64,000 nt of DNA, taken from NCBI GenBank assembly GCA_022496205.1, contig WTXD01000004.1:1178001-1242000 (forward strand), written 5' to 3'. The stretch comes from Gloeopeniophorella convolvens. Its lineage: Eukaryota; Basidiomycota; Agaricomycetes; Russulales. Every line of letters starts with the position of its first letter. Positions within the stretch are counted from its first letter, which is position 1. The notes beneath the pieces are model-generated. The model searched no databases. It was given only the letters and a program-made list of their open reading frames with translations, and was not told where the DNA came from. The position numbers and the translations under genes were made by a program. Shown here piece by piece: positions 11,508 to 23,300 of this stretch.

Positions 11508-12655
11508 GTCGATGGCTATTACTGCAGCGCGTGCAAACGCAAGGCGAAGGTGCTTCGGGGCGTGTCGTAGAGAAGAACGCGGATCATCCTGGTGTAGATA
11601 TCGCCCTAATTCCGAGTTAGACTTGCGTGCTCCCCGTGCGTTTCCTCCGTCTGCGACTGCCGCTGGGCGAGTGTGCGACGCTCCACTCTGAGGGCCGAAT
11701 GGCATGTGCTGCAGTATGAGGTTCGAGTCGGGTGCCTCACTGGCGATACAAATTGTTCGGTGCGCGCAATGGATGCACATCAGGAACGCGGAAGAACCCT
11801 TCTCGTCGCCCGGGTTGATCTCGCGCTCGAGCAAGCCGCGGCTCATCGCATGTTGGAAGGAAGTTGCAAGCACGCATATCGATTCATCACACGCCGCCGA
11901 GCTTCCCTCGCGGTAGAAAAAGGAGGATAGAATAGATAATGCAGCTAGCTCAACACTTTCCCTTGTTTAATGTTATTGCACTATGCACAGGAGGGCAACC
12001 CGCGATGGATAATTGTGGCATGCAGACAAATAAAAAACAAGAGCACCGGAAGAAAGATCAAAGGGAACCGGGGGAGGGGGGGGAGGGGCAGCGGCAGCGT
12101 CGGGTTAGCAAGCACGGCACGGGGAGGCGGCGAAATCGGAGAATGAGAAAGCTGGAAGAGTGAATGAGACGAAGGAAAGAGAGAGAGCGAAAAAGAAGGG
12201 AGAAGAAGGTCCGTCCGAGAGCAGAATCATGAGAGTGTAAAACGAGCGGGTGTGCGGCTGCGGTACTACACAACATCGTACTGGGGGGAAGGGAGTGGAT
12301 CGACGGGGCACCGTGCGGTCATTATGCGTTACAATTGAGGGTATATCGGAGGTGGGTGGGCAGTGGCTATGGATGTATGTCTTTCTTTCTTGTTTGGTGT
12401 CGGGCGGCGTCAAGAAGCGAGGCCAGGCGAAGGCGGACGGACGGAGACAGGGACGGGGGCGCATAGAGGGGAATGTGCTGCGTGTGCAGGGGGGAGGGGG
12501 CGTGCGTGGTTGAACTGGGGCTATATGCCGAGGCGCGGGTAACGGGCGTGAGATATCGGGGTCGGGACAGATCGTGCACGGACAGCTGGCATCATTGCGA
12601 ACGGGAAAACACGACGGACAACGTGTACTAAGCGGAGCGGAGCGGGACAGCGATG
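11508..12655. other. Convergent intergenic region between ATP17 and BNI4
   Basis: About 1.15 kb between two converging stop codons. It contains a purine-rich stretch on the plus strand (about 12045-12220) with dense G-runs near 12071-12090. The open frames here (for example 12105-12839 minus) run into the BNI4 3' end in the wrong frame and are Pro/Arg/Ser-rich without domains. No gene is supported. Confidence 0.5.
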
Positions 12656-15478
12656 TCAGACAAAGAACTGGGTACTGCGGGGGCGGGGGCGGCGTTAGCG
12701 GCACGGACGACAGACAGCAAGCAGCGAAGGCGGGGCGTACTGGATCCGGCTTGCAGCATGCACCTCCATCTCCTCCATCTTGAACGAGTTGAGCTCCTCT
12801 TTGATCCGCTGCGCGAGCGCGGGTGTGAGCCGGCTCCACGTCGCGGGCTCGCTGCGGCGGTCGTACACGCTCGGCGGGAACGTGTCGTACACGCTCAGGT
12901 TGCTCGCAAACGCGAGCCGCTTCGCCGGCGTCGTCGCCGAGCGGTGCTGCAGCGTCGGCGGCGACGTGAGCATCGCGCTCAGCACCGGCGCGCTCGAGTT
13001 GAGGTTCGGGTGGCTGAACAGCGACTTCTCCGCGGACGACGGCCGCGTGCCCTCGTCCGCCTCGAACGACAGCGGCGGGATGAACGCCGTGCCGGCCGCC
13101 GGATGCCGCAGCCCATCGATGTGGTCCGGGTTCGGCGATGGGATGCGCGCGAGCGGGCCCAGCTCGTGCGCCTGAGCGGGGTGCGAGTTGTACGAGTTGG
13201 AGCGGTTGCGGCTGTAGCTGTTGGGGGTGTCTATAAAGTTGTGCTGGTCGTACTTATCGGCATCTGCGGGGAGGGAGCACCTCGTGTTAGTGTGCGTACA
13301 ATCGGACGAGGGGCGTACACATACTTTTGAGAATGCCCTTGGCGGGCTGTCGTACACGCTCGACGCTCCGACGTACGCCGACGGCCCACGGCTCATGGTC
13401 GTCATCGCCCTCGCCGACGTTCGTCTGCTCGAGGCCCTGCCGGATGGTGACGTCCTCGTCGTCCTCGACGTGGCTCCACTCCTCTTCCTCCCAGCCCTCT
13501 ATGTGTGCCGAGTAGTCGTGTGGGTGCTCGTCTTCGCCCTCGCTGCCCGAGTCGTCGTCTTCGACGATGACCCGCATACCCTCCTCGTTGACGCGCACCG
13601 AGCCAGCGGCACCCCGGATGGTCGTCGTGTTCTTCTCCCACGTCGCAGGCACCGGCTCACCGGGCTGGGCGGCCGAGCTGCTACCGGCGGTGGCAGCAGT
13701 GGCGGCTGCGGCCGCTGCGGCAGCCTCTTCTTGCGCTTTCTTGGCAGCCGCCTCAGCGTTGCTCTTCAGCGTGTGCTGGCGCGCAAGCTTGGCGCAGGGG
13801 AGAGCCCATTGAGCTCTGCGCTCCACTCGGTGCTGGGGCGATCGAGCTCTGCGGTGACGTGCGACACGCTAGCCTCCGCAGCCGCGCCCTTGTCTCCCTT
13901 CTTCTTCTTGCCCTTCTTGCCGCCGCTTTCGTCACCATCCTCCTTGTCCTTCTTATCTTTGAACAGGGAGGTGATACCCGCGAGCGAGTTACGCCGTGTG
14001 AGCTTCCCAAGGGAGCCGACCTTGCGGATGAGGTAGGAGGCAGAGGACATGGTGGAAGAGAGGGATATGTTATCCGTCGACGCATTCAACCGTGAGTTGA
14101 ACAGCGCTGTGCGCTTTTTCTTAGCCTGCTTAGTGGCTGTCGAGCCAGTGTCACCCGCATCCGCCGCATTGCTCTGGAGCCCAGAAGCGGGTCCCGCCAG
14201 CCCAGAAGCCGCCGGAGTGCCGGCGGACGTCTCTTCGGAGATGGTCTGCGCCGCGCTGAGGGAGAGCGCGCGGCGCAGTCGGCCTCTGAGACCACTGCTG
14301 CGGACGGTGGAGGCGGTGGGGAGGGGCTCCGGCAGCTCGCTGTCGTCGCGCGACATGCGCTTGTCAGCCGTCGACATGCCCTGTGACAGCGGTGAAGGCC
14401 GCGCAGGTCGTGGAGTGGGAGCGTGAACCATAGAGGGGCCGGAAGGCGGGGTGTTGGAGGATGACGGGGGAGCGCGGGCAACAGAGGAGGTCGAAGAGGA
14501 AGCCGAGGGATTGCGATGGTGGGGACGAGGGGACGGTTGACTAGAGGAAGAGACAGGGCTGGGCACAGCATTGCTACTACGCCCTATCGAGCCATTAGAA
14601 TGTGCCTGCTGTGACGGTGGCCCGTTTCGGCCGCGCACGCTCCCGGTGGCACCGTTACTGCTGGGGTGGTGGTGCGGTGGGCCAACAGAACCATTGGCAG
14701 AACCCTGTAGGCTGGGTGTCCGCTGCCGGTGAGCGCTCCCGGTCGAATTGACGGATGTGGTCGAACCGGCGGCGTCGGCACGCGCATACGGCGGTTGGAA
14801 AGGCTGTTGCCGCCAATCGCCGGTGGGAGGCTGGTCAGAAGACTGCGACGCCTGGCGATGGTTCGGCCGCCGATATGGGTGGAAACCGTCGTAGGGAGCG
14901 GTAGCGCCGCTGGCAGACCCGTTGGGCGAGGAGCCGGCGCGATAGCCGTTGGGAAGCTGGGACGGGTGGGGAGGGGGAGTGCCAGAGGGAAATGGGCTAA
15001 AATTATGCAGCTGATTTTGGGCGAAATAGTCGGTCGAACTGGCACTGGACGAGCGCCCGCGCTGGGAGGACGACGGTGGGCCGTGCTGGGCGAGTTGTTG
15101 TGCCTGCTGTTGAGCGTTGAACATCATTTGCTGATAAGCCCACTGAGCAAACTGTGCGTTGGGATCGAAGTATGCACCCTGGGGAGGCATCTGGCCCTGT
15201 TGGGACGGGTGCATGGGATATTGCTGCTGGTGGGGATTTTGGTAGAATGCAGCGGGATAGAATGGTGGGGCATTGGCATTCCATCCTGTCTGCTGCTGCT
15301 GGACGGGGTATGGGTAAGACTGGGCCTGGGGAGGGGATACGGGGGACGGGGCGGGGGAGGGATCATTAGCGGGCGAGACGCGCTGGCGAGATACGGATGA
15401 GTTTGATGCGTTTGGAGCAGGTGAATCCATCTGGTGATCGCGGGGAGGGTGCCAGTCCTGAGGGGCGAGAACTGCCAT
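12656..15478 (-). CDS. BNI4: Bni4-like bud-neck/septin scaffold, with an apparent frameshift
   Basis: A long low-complexity Pro/Ser/Gln-rich protein (about 900 residues) starts at 15478 (MAVLAPQDWHPP). Its C-terminus is diagnostic: SNLSVYDTFPPSVYDRRSEP, then ATWSRLTPALAQRIKEELNS and FKMEEMEVHAASRI, followed after a short intron (12675-12740) by HTQFFV and the stop at 12656. This matches the conserved C-terminal region of yeast Bni4, which links protein phosphatase 1 and chitin synthase III to the septin ring. The middle has KLARQHTLKSNAEAA. Near 13791-13796 the frame shifts by one base between LNGLSPA and KLARQHTL, and no GT-AG intron can bridge it. An intron of about 60 bp ends near 13266. 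The assignment rests on the C-terminus; the rest is poorly conserved. Confidence 0.8.
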
Positions 15479-18359
15479 GGACTAGAAGAGAAAAAGGAGA
15501 GAAAGGACGAGGCAGACGGCAAGAGGCGCGGTCGTTGATGCTAGAACGCCCCGTCGAGCTGTGGCTGGTTAGAAGGAAGAGCTGAGACGACGAGCGGACG
15601 ACTGGAGGGTGGATACTTACAATCAGGGGGATATACTGGGACGTAAGGAAGGGCTGAGGCGAGGGGGGCAGCTCGCTGTGTGCCACGATGAGCGGACGAT
15701 GGGGGAGAGGGCGAACGAGGAGCGAGCGTTGAGCAGAACAGCGGAGAACAGAGCACTGGGCAACCGTCGGCCGGCCCCGGACAAACAAGCCCCAACTCGA
15801 GATGTTCCTCGCCTTTGCCCCTTCAGCAGTCCTCGCCTGGGTTTCAGTCTCTGGCCTTCGCCTGCGTGCGTCGCGTCGTGCGGCGAACTTGCGAAACCTG
15901 ATCGCAGTGTGTCTGCCGCGAAACCGCCGGGATGTGCAGCGAGCGTGGTCACCGCAGGACGCCGCTTACGCCGTCGCTGAGCCTGTCGCTGCGATCATCT
16001 GACCGCCTCCTCATCTTAATCCTTCACTCCTTCGGCCCGCTTCGTCGTCAGACATCTCGCGTCAACGTTCCCTTATCAATTGCAATGTACTCTGCAATCT
16101 GTAGCACTGTCTCGTCCTTCGCCTAGATATTGGCTCGTAGTTATTGCCGTGCAGCCACCTGTCGCCAGCGATGCGGCCTCCGAGAAGCCTACCTGCAGCT
16201 GACCGCGCTCCAATTGTTATCCTGACGAAAGCGGACTCTGATCGACGACACGCCACAGACAGCCCCGTCGAATCCGGCCCAGCGCGCACATAATCCCCAT
16301 CAGCCGCCATTCGTGGAACAATGCTCGAGAACTCCCGAATCAACCTTATCCACCAACCGTCGCCCCACCGCCTTCTCATCGCACTGCGTCTGGCAGCCCT
16401 GTGAAGACCCTCCCACCCCATCGCGCGCGCGCGCCGCCCTGCCACAATCACGGGCGCCGCGCGCCCTCGCACGCCCCCCACGCTTCGCATTCCTCGCCGC
16501 ATCCGAGCGTCGCACCCCCGCCCACGTCCCATTCCAGCGCGCGAAGGATCAGCAGCGCCGCGATGCCGTCTGCGCGAGCTCCCACAGCCCGCTCGATCTC
16601 GTGCCCCGCAGTATCAAATGGGTGCTTCTGCGCCACGCCTCCGGTCGCTTACGGCAGCACGCGCTCGCGGGAGGGCAATCACGAGCTGATATTTCTGCTT
16701 CGCAGCGGCGGGCTGCCTATGTATATGTATGAGCTCATCGACATCGCGCTCTCTCCCCGCGCGCCTGGACTTTGACGGTGGGTCGCGCCGCCCCTGGCTT
16801 CTGCCCCACAATCAGTGCTGCATCGGTATTGTGGACGTTGGCGCGCACTCTGCGGCCTGCCCGTCGCCGTAAGCGCTGGTGCGTACGCGATGGCGGCCCA
16901 GAAGCACACGCACCACACGGCGACGCAGCCCCAGCCGTCGCGCCGCGTGTCGCGCCGCGCAGCTTGCTTCTGCAGCATCGCTTTCCCCAAGGATGCGCGC
17001 GCGAATTTCCCCGGCTGCTGCAATCAGCACAATTCGGACCGTGGCAAGGCCCGGGGACGCGGCATTCATGAATGCTGCCCGACGCGCGGGTGCTCGTAAA
17101 TAAGTAAATGCGTGAGGAAGTGCGTGCGGCTGCCCTGGAGCGGGGCTTCGATCCTTCCACGCTCGCCCCTTCCCTTCCACACCGGGCTTCTACCATTGTC
17201 ACTTATCTCGCTGCTCCTGCTGCTGCGTGCCGTGCACGGGCGCGATTATGTATATGTGCGTGCAAACGCACCGCCGGCGCTTCGAGCAAGAAGCACTTTA
17301 ATCGCGTAGCCCCACTCATCTCGTACTGTCTTTTCTCTTCTGATTGTCTTTTCGTACCCACTGCAATGATCAGAATTACGAATTACGTTCCCTCCGGGGC
17401 CTGGTGCTGGACCAAACAAACTCCCTGTGCTGAGTTTCCCGCATGGAAGGTGAAGGGCTCCAATGCGTAGTGGGCACGCCCGTCGGCCGGGCAGGGATGC
17501 CCGCACGGCAGGATGCCTTGGCGCGTCTGTCGCGCGGGCCTGCCATGGCCACTGGGCAATGGCAGCCGCCTTCAATGCCTGGCGCCCCGACGGGCCAGGA
17601 TCACTCTGGCCCTGTCGCGACTCACGAACCGCCGGGCCCCTTCGCTGCCATCACCCTGTACCCGCGCGTCCCTGGACCACTTGCTTGCGCCTATTCGTTT
17701 CCAGAAGCAGCCGCCTCGGCAGAATCAGCCCCCGGCGCTCGTCAGCGCTGCGGCCAGTGGTGGTAAAAATACGCGCAACATGCATGCCAGCACGCATGCA
17801 ACGGCCAGGCGGGTTCCAGGATGTTGCGGGTGCCAGGGGCACAAGAACGGGGACGTTCATCTCGCGCAGGCGCCTTCGCGACGACGACGCTTACATACCT
17901 CAATTCCGAGGGTGCCAGGATGTCAGGCACCGTTGTGGCCTCGAGGCGGCGCCAGGGCACTGAAGTATCGTCATTCTTGTGTTCGAAGAAACGCATGCCC
18001 CGGCCTTCGGGCTGTGCTGTGCTGGGTGTAGGGCGATTATGTCCGCTTGGCAGTGTCGTGGCGTGTCGTGTCGCGCTCGGCGGCGCTCTGGGTGGCGCGT
18101 CCACGCCGGGATGGAGTGTTCGAGTGCTTCGAGGCGAGCCTCTATGTTTGACGTGGGAAGTAGTGCGCGATGCTGAGTGTAAGTATAGCCTGTACGAATA
18201 TAGGATCGGTACCAAGTACTATGGTGCTCTGGTTCCACATTCCATACGTCGCATCCGAGACGCACATACTTAGTGTACAGCACTAGATCGAGCCATACCC
18301 AAAATTCTGAAGCGTAAACACGCTAAGCACTAGGAAGCGCACCGACGCCCGCCCGCGCC
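15479..18359. other. 2.9-kb gene-poor region
   Basis: Between the BNI4 start and the oxidoreductase stop nothing can be supported as a gene. The first 500 bp are probably BNI4 promoter and leader. From about 16300 to 18200 the sequence is very GC-rich, so Arg/Ala/Pro-rich frames are open on both strands at once (for example 16401-16775 plus and 16735-17202 minus). They have no domains, no conserved motifs and no coherent splicing. A spliced orphan gene or a long noncoding RNA cannot be excluded. Confidence 0.4.
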
Positions 18360-20127
18360 TCAGAACCGCTCCGCAAGCCGCTCGAGCGACGCCCGTTTCC
18401 ACCGGTGCTCAGTGATCCGGAACGCGTCCGGGAACCACTCGCGCACGCGCTCGTCCTCCTCGCGCCCGAGTACCATCAGCGCGAGCGCATGCGCGCACAG
18501 CCATGCGTGCACCATGCCCTCGCCCGTGTACCCCCCAGACAGCCACTCGCCCGCCGGCGCCGTCGCGCCGCCCGCGTCCTTGCCGTCGCCCGCGTCCGCG
18601 TCCGCCTCGCTGTGCGCGGGCACCGCGCGCCCCGACACGCGCGCCGGCACGCGCCCGACCCACGGCTGCAGGTCGGTCGAGATGCCCAGCACGCCCGTCC
18701 ACAGCGCCTTGACGCGCCCCGCGGCCCATCCCTCGCCCTCCTCCGCGGGGTCCGCGCGCGCCTCGCCGCCCCAGTGCGCGCGTCCAAAGTACTCCGGCAG
18801 CGCGCCGCCAACGTGCGCTGCGATGCCGAGCGCGTACGCGCCGTCGTCCGCGAGCCCGAACTCGCTCAGCACGACCCGCCCACCCTGCGCCGCGCCGCCG
18901 CCGAACATGAGCTCGCCGCGCACGGTCGGAAGCTGCGTGAGGTAGTCGTACCCCGGCGGGGCGTGGTAGAACACGTGTGCGCGTGCGGGGGTTGTGGCGA
19001 GCGCGGGCGCGGGCAGGCCCGTGCCCGGGCGCTGCGCGGTCATCAGCCCGCGCACGGGGACAAGCTTCCCGCGCATTCCTGGGAGGAGGTGCGAGGACCA
19101 GCCGTTAGTGGCATGAATGATGTGCCGCGCGCTCAGCGTGCCGCGCGGGGTGTGCGCGGTGTAGTGCAGCGATGGGGCGGACGGCGGGGTGATCTCGGTG
19201 CAGGGTGTGTGGGCGAAGATGCTGAGCCTGCGCGTGGGGGTGAGCTTACTTCCAGGCGGCGAGAGGCAGCTGGGAGCTTACTGGTCGGAATATCGGCTGA
19301 GCAGCTTGGCGAAGACGGAAGTTACGATGCGGTAGGGATGCGCGGCGCCGCCCGGAGACGCGATCACGCCCACGACCTGCTCAGAGAGACCGAATTTCTG
19401 TCCCGTCCGTGTAAGTTGCGCATCAAACGCGATACGACGGCGTGAACCACCTGGGAGGCCTCTTTTCCCTCGACGACGTAAGAGCCTGCAGCCTCCTCGG
19501 GCATGTCGGCCCTCCACTGCTCGAGGGCCTGTTTCTGCTCGTCAAAGACCTTTTGATCAAAGTACACGTCGAGCTTCTCAATGTCGCGAAGCTGCGAGTG
19601 TTCGAGCGCGTCGGCCTCCTCCACGGCCTCGCGCAGAGCCGGGAGGTGCGCCAGGCGGAAGCGGATGATGCGCTTGGCGGCGTCGAGCCCGAATTCGGCC
19701 TTTAGGTCTTTGTAGTCGTGGAACAGCGGCGGGTTCACGTGCCCGCCATTCCTGCGATATGCTAAGCCTCCATGCGAACAGCGAGGAGATGGGCAGGTAC
19801 TACTCACCGTCCGGTCGCGCCTGTGCACACGTCGCGCGCTTCGAGGACGACGATGCGGAGACCGGGCGGGCCGCGCTTCAGCAGGGTGCGCACGCAGGAA
19901 GCGCTCGTGATGCCCGAACCTATGACGACGACGTCTGCGTGCGATGGTAGCGCAGCATCTGCAGATGTTGGGAGGTTTGCTGGCGGGACGGTCCAGAAGG
20001 GCGTCGTGGGCTCTGGCACGGGCAGCCCGGGCGAGCGTTCGACGCGTTCCTTCACGGCGCGGTACTCGGCGTCAAGCTCACGGAGGAGAGCGATCACCAT
20101 TTTGATCTGGGATAGAACATTCCCCAT
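18360..20127 (-). CDS. FAD-dependent oxidoreductase (DAO family)
   Basis: Four exons. The N-terminal exon starts at 20127 (MGNVLSQIKMVIALLREL) and contains the dinucleotide-binding motif VVVIGSGITSASCVRTL followed by VVLEARD, the ADP-ribose-binding acidic end of the Rossmann fold. Introns lie near 19756-19810 (GATGR/NGGH junction), about 19403-19457 (EASQ/KFGLSEQ) and about 19230-19290. The C-terminal part has the usual DAO features: RHIIHATNGWSSHLLPGM, a substrate-domain strand pattern, and a final FAD-contact loop (LSGGYTGEGMVHAW). It probably oxidises an amine or amino acid with FAD; the substrate is unknown. There is no signal peptide. It is divergent from NUP160 with 261 bp between the ATGs. 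Confidence 0.85.
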
Positions 20128-20388
20128 GTTGGTTGGCTAGCTTTTTCTTTCCGGTATGCCAGTTGGTGGTTCAAAAGTGAACAGTGCGACCGCTGCGCAG
20201 GCCGGTTTCCGACGCTAATTAGCAGAGGGCGCATCTGTGAGAGTCGCGGACGGAGCGTTCCCGGATTTGACGCCGCCTCCGGGACGCGTTGTTTGCGTGT
20301 GTTTGTGCGGGTGTGGGCCAACGCGCGCCTCGGAGCGACTCGACGCGCGAACGAGCGAACGAACTCGGAACGGGCAGCGCGAGCCGCG

Positions 20389-23300
20389 ATGGCGACCGCC
20401 GCAGACAAAGTCCTCGTCGCTACTCACCTCTCCGACGTCTACGCGCCGACGCAGACAGCAGCGATAGCTATAAACACATCCAAACCACATGCACCGTTCC
20501 CGCCATCTCCCAGCGACGACGACCCGCCACAAGAGCACGCAAATTACTCCTCCTTCTTCCACTCGGTACAGACAGGCGTCATCCTCCTCCGCCTCATCCA
20601 CAATGGCCTCATCATCGAGCTCGTCTCGCTGTCGACCGAGACACCCCCCATCCGCTTCGTGTTTCCGTACACGGTCCTGCCGAACCCGGCCTTGTTCTTG
20701 TGGGAGGGCCGCGAGCTGCACATCCTCGCTGTGACGGCGACGGGCTCTCTCTATCGCCTTGTCGTTCCAGTGCAGAATCCCCATCAGCTATGGGGCACGC
20801 ACATGGTCAGCAATTGGTGTCGCGAGTACCATCTCAAGAACGTGCAGGATTATGTCGAGGCTCTTGTTCAAGTCCAGGGTACTCACACAGTGGCCCTTGC
20901 ACTCACGGACGGGTCTCTCATCCGCCTGGACGCGGAAGTCATCGGCGACAAAGCCAACCCTGGTGCGTCTCCTTTGTGCTGTCCTTGAAGATAGAGTGTC
21001 TCACTTTGTAACTGCAGACCACTGGACAGAGAACGTATTTCACCACACCACCTTCCTCACTTCCATCACATCATTCCTCCATCAAGGCCCCACCGAGGCA
21101 TCTCACATCGTTGCTGCCGCGAGCCATCCGCAGCCCACAGATATCGGTCATGTCTGGACGCTCTCGCGTGACCGGACACTCCGCCTATGGACAGCTCGCA
21201 GTGGCTGCACTTCCGCAAAGACCCTCCCGTCTCTGGCCACAACGGGTAGAGAACTCACGCCTAGTGCAGGCTCTTCGTCGAACAAACCGAACATCCTCCT
21301 CGACCCCGCACCGCAGAAGCTCATCGCTGTGTATGAAGGGCCTAACGTCCTTGTCTTCATCCCGACACCTTCTTCTGCGTCCTCGGGAGGTTTCTTCCAG
21401 GTGTTCAGTGCCTTTAACGACAACCTGCAACTCATCGAAACGTTCGAAGCCTCCCGCGAAAGCGCGCACGGCCATCTTCAAGATTTTGCCATCATCGGTG
21501 GCTACTTGCACACGTTGTGGGACCGTCAGGGTCAAGCAGCAATCGAGATTCTCAACATCCCCATGAGTGATGTGGCCACTGACATCAACCGGATTGCATG
21601 GCGCGTCGCGCTCTACCCCTACGAGCCCGATCTGACCCCCGCCTACCTCGATGAGCTCCTGCTTACACCTGGCTTCCTCACGGACACGTTCTTCTCTGCC
21701 GTCGTGCGCCCCGGCGTCTTCTCCAACTACACCCTCCGCACCGCCATTGACCAGTATAGGGATGCATGCCTCTCACTTCCGGGACCTCCACCGGCCCCGC
21801 TCACCACCTCGTACACCTCATTGGCGGAGCAGATAGCCTCTATCGTGGGCTGCACGGTGGCGCTGACTCGCGACACTCAGACGGGCGCTCTCCAACATGA
21901 AAGGTACTGGATTTCACTCAAACGCGACTGGGAAGGCTTCATCGCTCGTTGTCGTAACATCGAACACTCAGCTCGCTGGCCTCTCGCCTTGGGCATCGGT
22001 CCTCGCGAAGAAGTCTTGATAGCCGAGCGCGAGCGGACAGGTGCTCTTGCTGTGGAAGACCTCCCGCTGCGCTTGCACCGCCACCTCCGCGCAGATCTGG
22101 GTACCGAATCCCAATTCGCGGTGTGCGAGATCGCATGGAGCCTCCGCACGCGCATGGGCGCGCGAGCGCTGCGCAAGTTAGAGGGCCGCATGGTCGACCT
22201 GACGCAGCAAGAAATCGCGTTCCCCTTTGCGGACATCATCGCCGACACGGCCGCGCGCGGTGGCTTCCGCGATGCGCTCGGCGAGGGCGCCGAAAGCTGG
22301 CTCGTCGGCCGCCTGCAGAGCGTGTCCGATCTCGATGCGGGCGCGCGCCTCGTGCTCGACCTCGTTGGCGGCTTCGACCGCGCGGTCAAAATGGAGGAAG
22401 ACGAGGTCGAGCTGCTCCTCCCGCAGCGCGCGTCTGTGCACACCCGCATGCTCGCCGCTGCGTATGCCGCGCACTCCGTCCGCGCGCGCTACGACTTTGT
22501 CCTCGCGCTCCTCGCGCTTCTCGTCTTTCTCGCGGGCGATCTCGGCCGCTGGGACCCTGCGCTCCTCGCCGAGGTCTTCGCCGTCTTCCGCGGCGCCGCG
22601 ATGCTGCGCTACGCCGCGGAGCAGCCCGCGCTCGGCGCGCCGCTGCGCTCCGCCGGCGCGGGCGCGGGCGACGACGCAGACGAGATCGCCGCGCGCCTGC
22701 GCACGCTCGGCGTGTCGCAGAACGGCGCGGCGGGCGCAGCGGCGCCCGCGCCCGCGCTCTTCCCGTGCATGCTCGAGCAGATCTGCACCGGGCAGGGCGA
22801 CGCGCCGCTCCCCGTCGCCGCGCACGCGTTCCTCGACATGAGCGGGCTGCTGCAGGCGACGTCCACCGCGCACGCAGCGCGCCTTGAGGTGCTCTGGTGC
22901 GAGCGCCTGCGCGCGCTCGGGTTCTTGGATGCTGCGCGGGAGACGCTCGAGTGGCTCCCGCGCACGCCCGCGGTGATGTACGTCTGGGCGAAGCTGTGGC
23001 TGGACGTCGGGCGCGATGCGGACGCCGCAGGCGCGATGGACAACCTTGCGGGGAACTTTGGTGAGTGTTATTTGCCCCGCCGTCGCCCCATCGGTCAATT
23101 GACGTATTCCGCAGGCCCGCACAATGCATTGTCGTTCGAGGACGCGGACGCGCTCGCGGCGCTTCTGCCCGGAGGACAGCTCTTTGACTCGATATTCGGG
23201 TTCTACCTGCACGCCTCGTCTATGTTCAAGACGGCGAACCTCACAGACTACGAGGTCCACTTTGCGCGGCTGGCGCTGTCGAATGCGCCGTCAGAGTGGG

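Noticed and set aside
11715..11735. GGTTCGAGTC resembling a tRNA B box
   Set aside because: No matching A box, acceptor stem or anticodon arm could be built around it.
12105..12839. 244-codon minus frame at the BNI4 3' end
   Set aside because: Low-complexity Pro/Ser/Arg sequence in the wrong frame relative to the conserved BNI4 C-terminus.
16313..17202. Overlapping Arg/Ala-rich frames on both strands
   Set aside because: Open in many frames at once from GC content; no motif, domain or coherent splicing.
18405..19445. 346-codon plus-strand open frame opposite the oxidoreductase
   Set aside because: Arg-rich shadow frame; the minus strand carries clear FAD-binding motifs and introns.
22178..23260. 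360-codon minus-strand open frame opposite NUP160
   Set aside because: It is a shadow of the GC-rich Ala/Arg part of NUP160; composition keeps several frames open and it has no domain.
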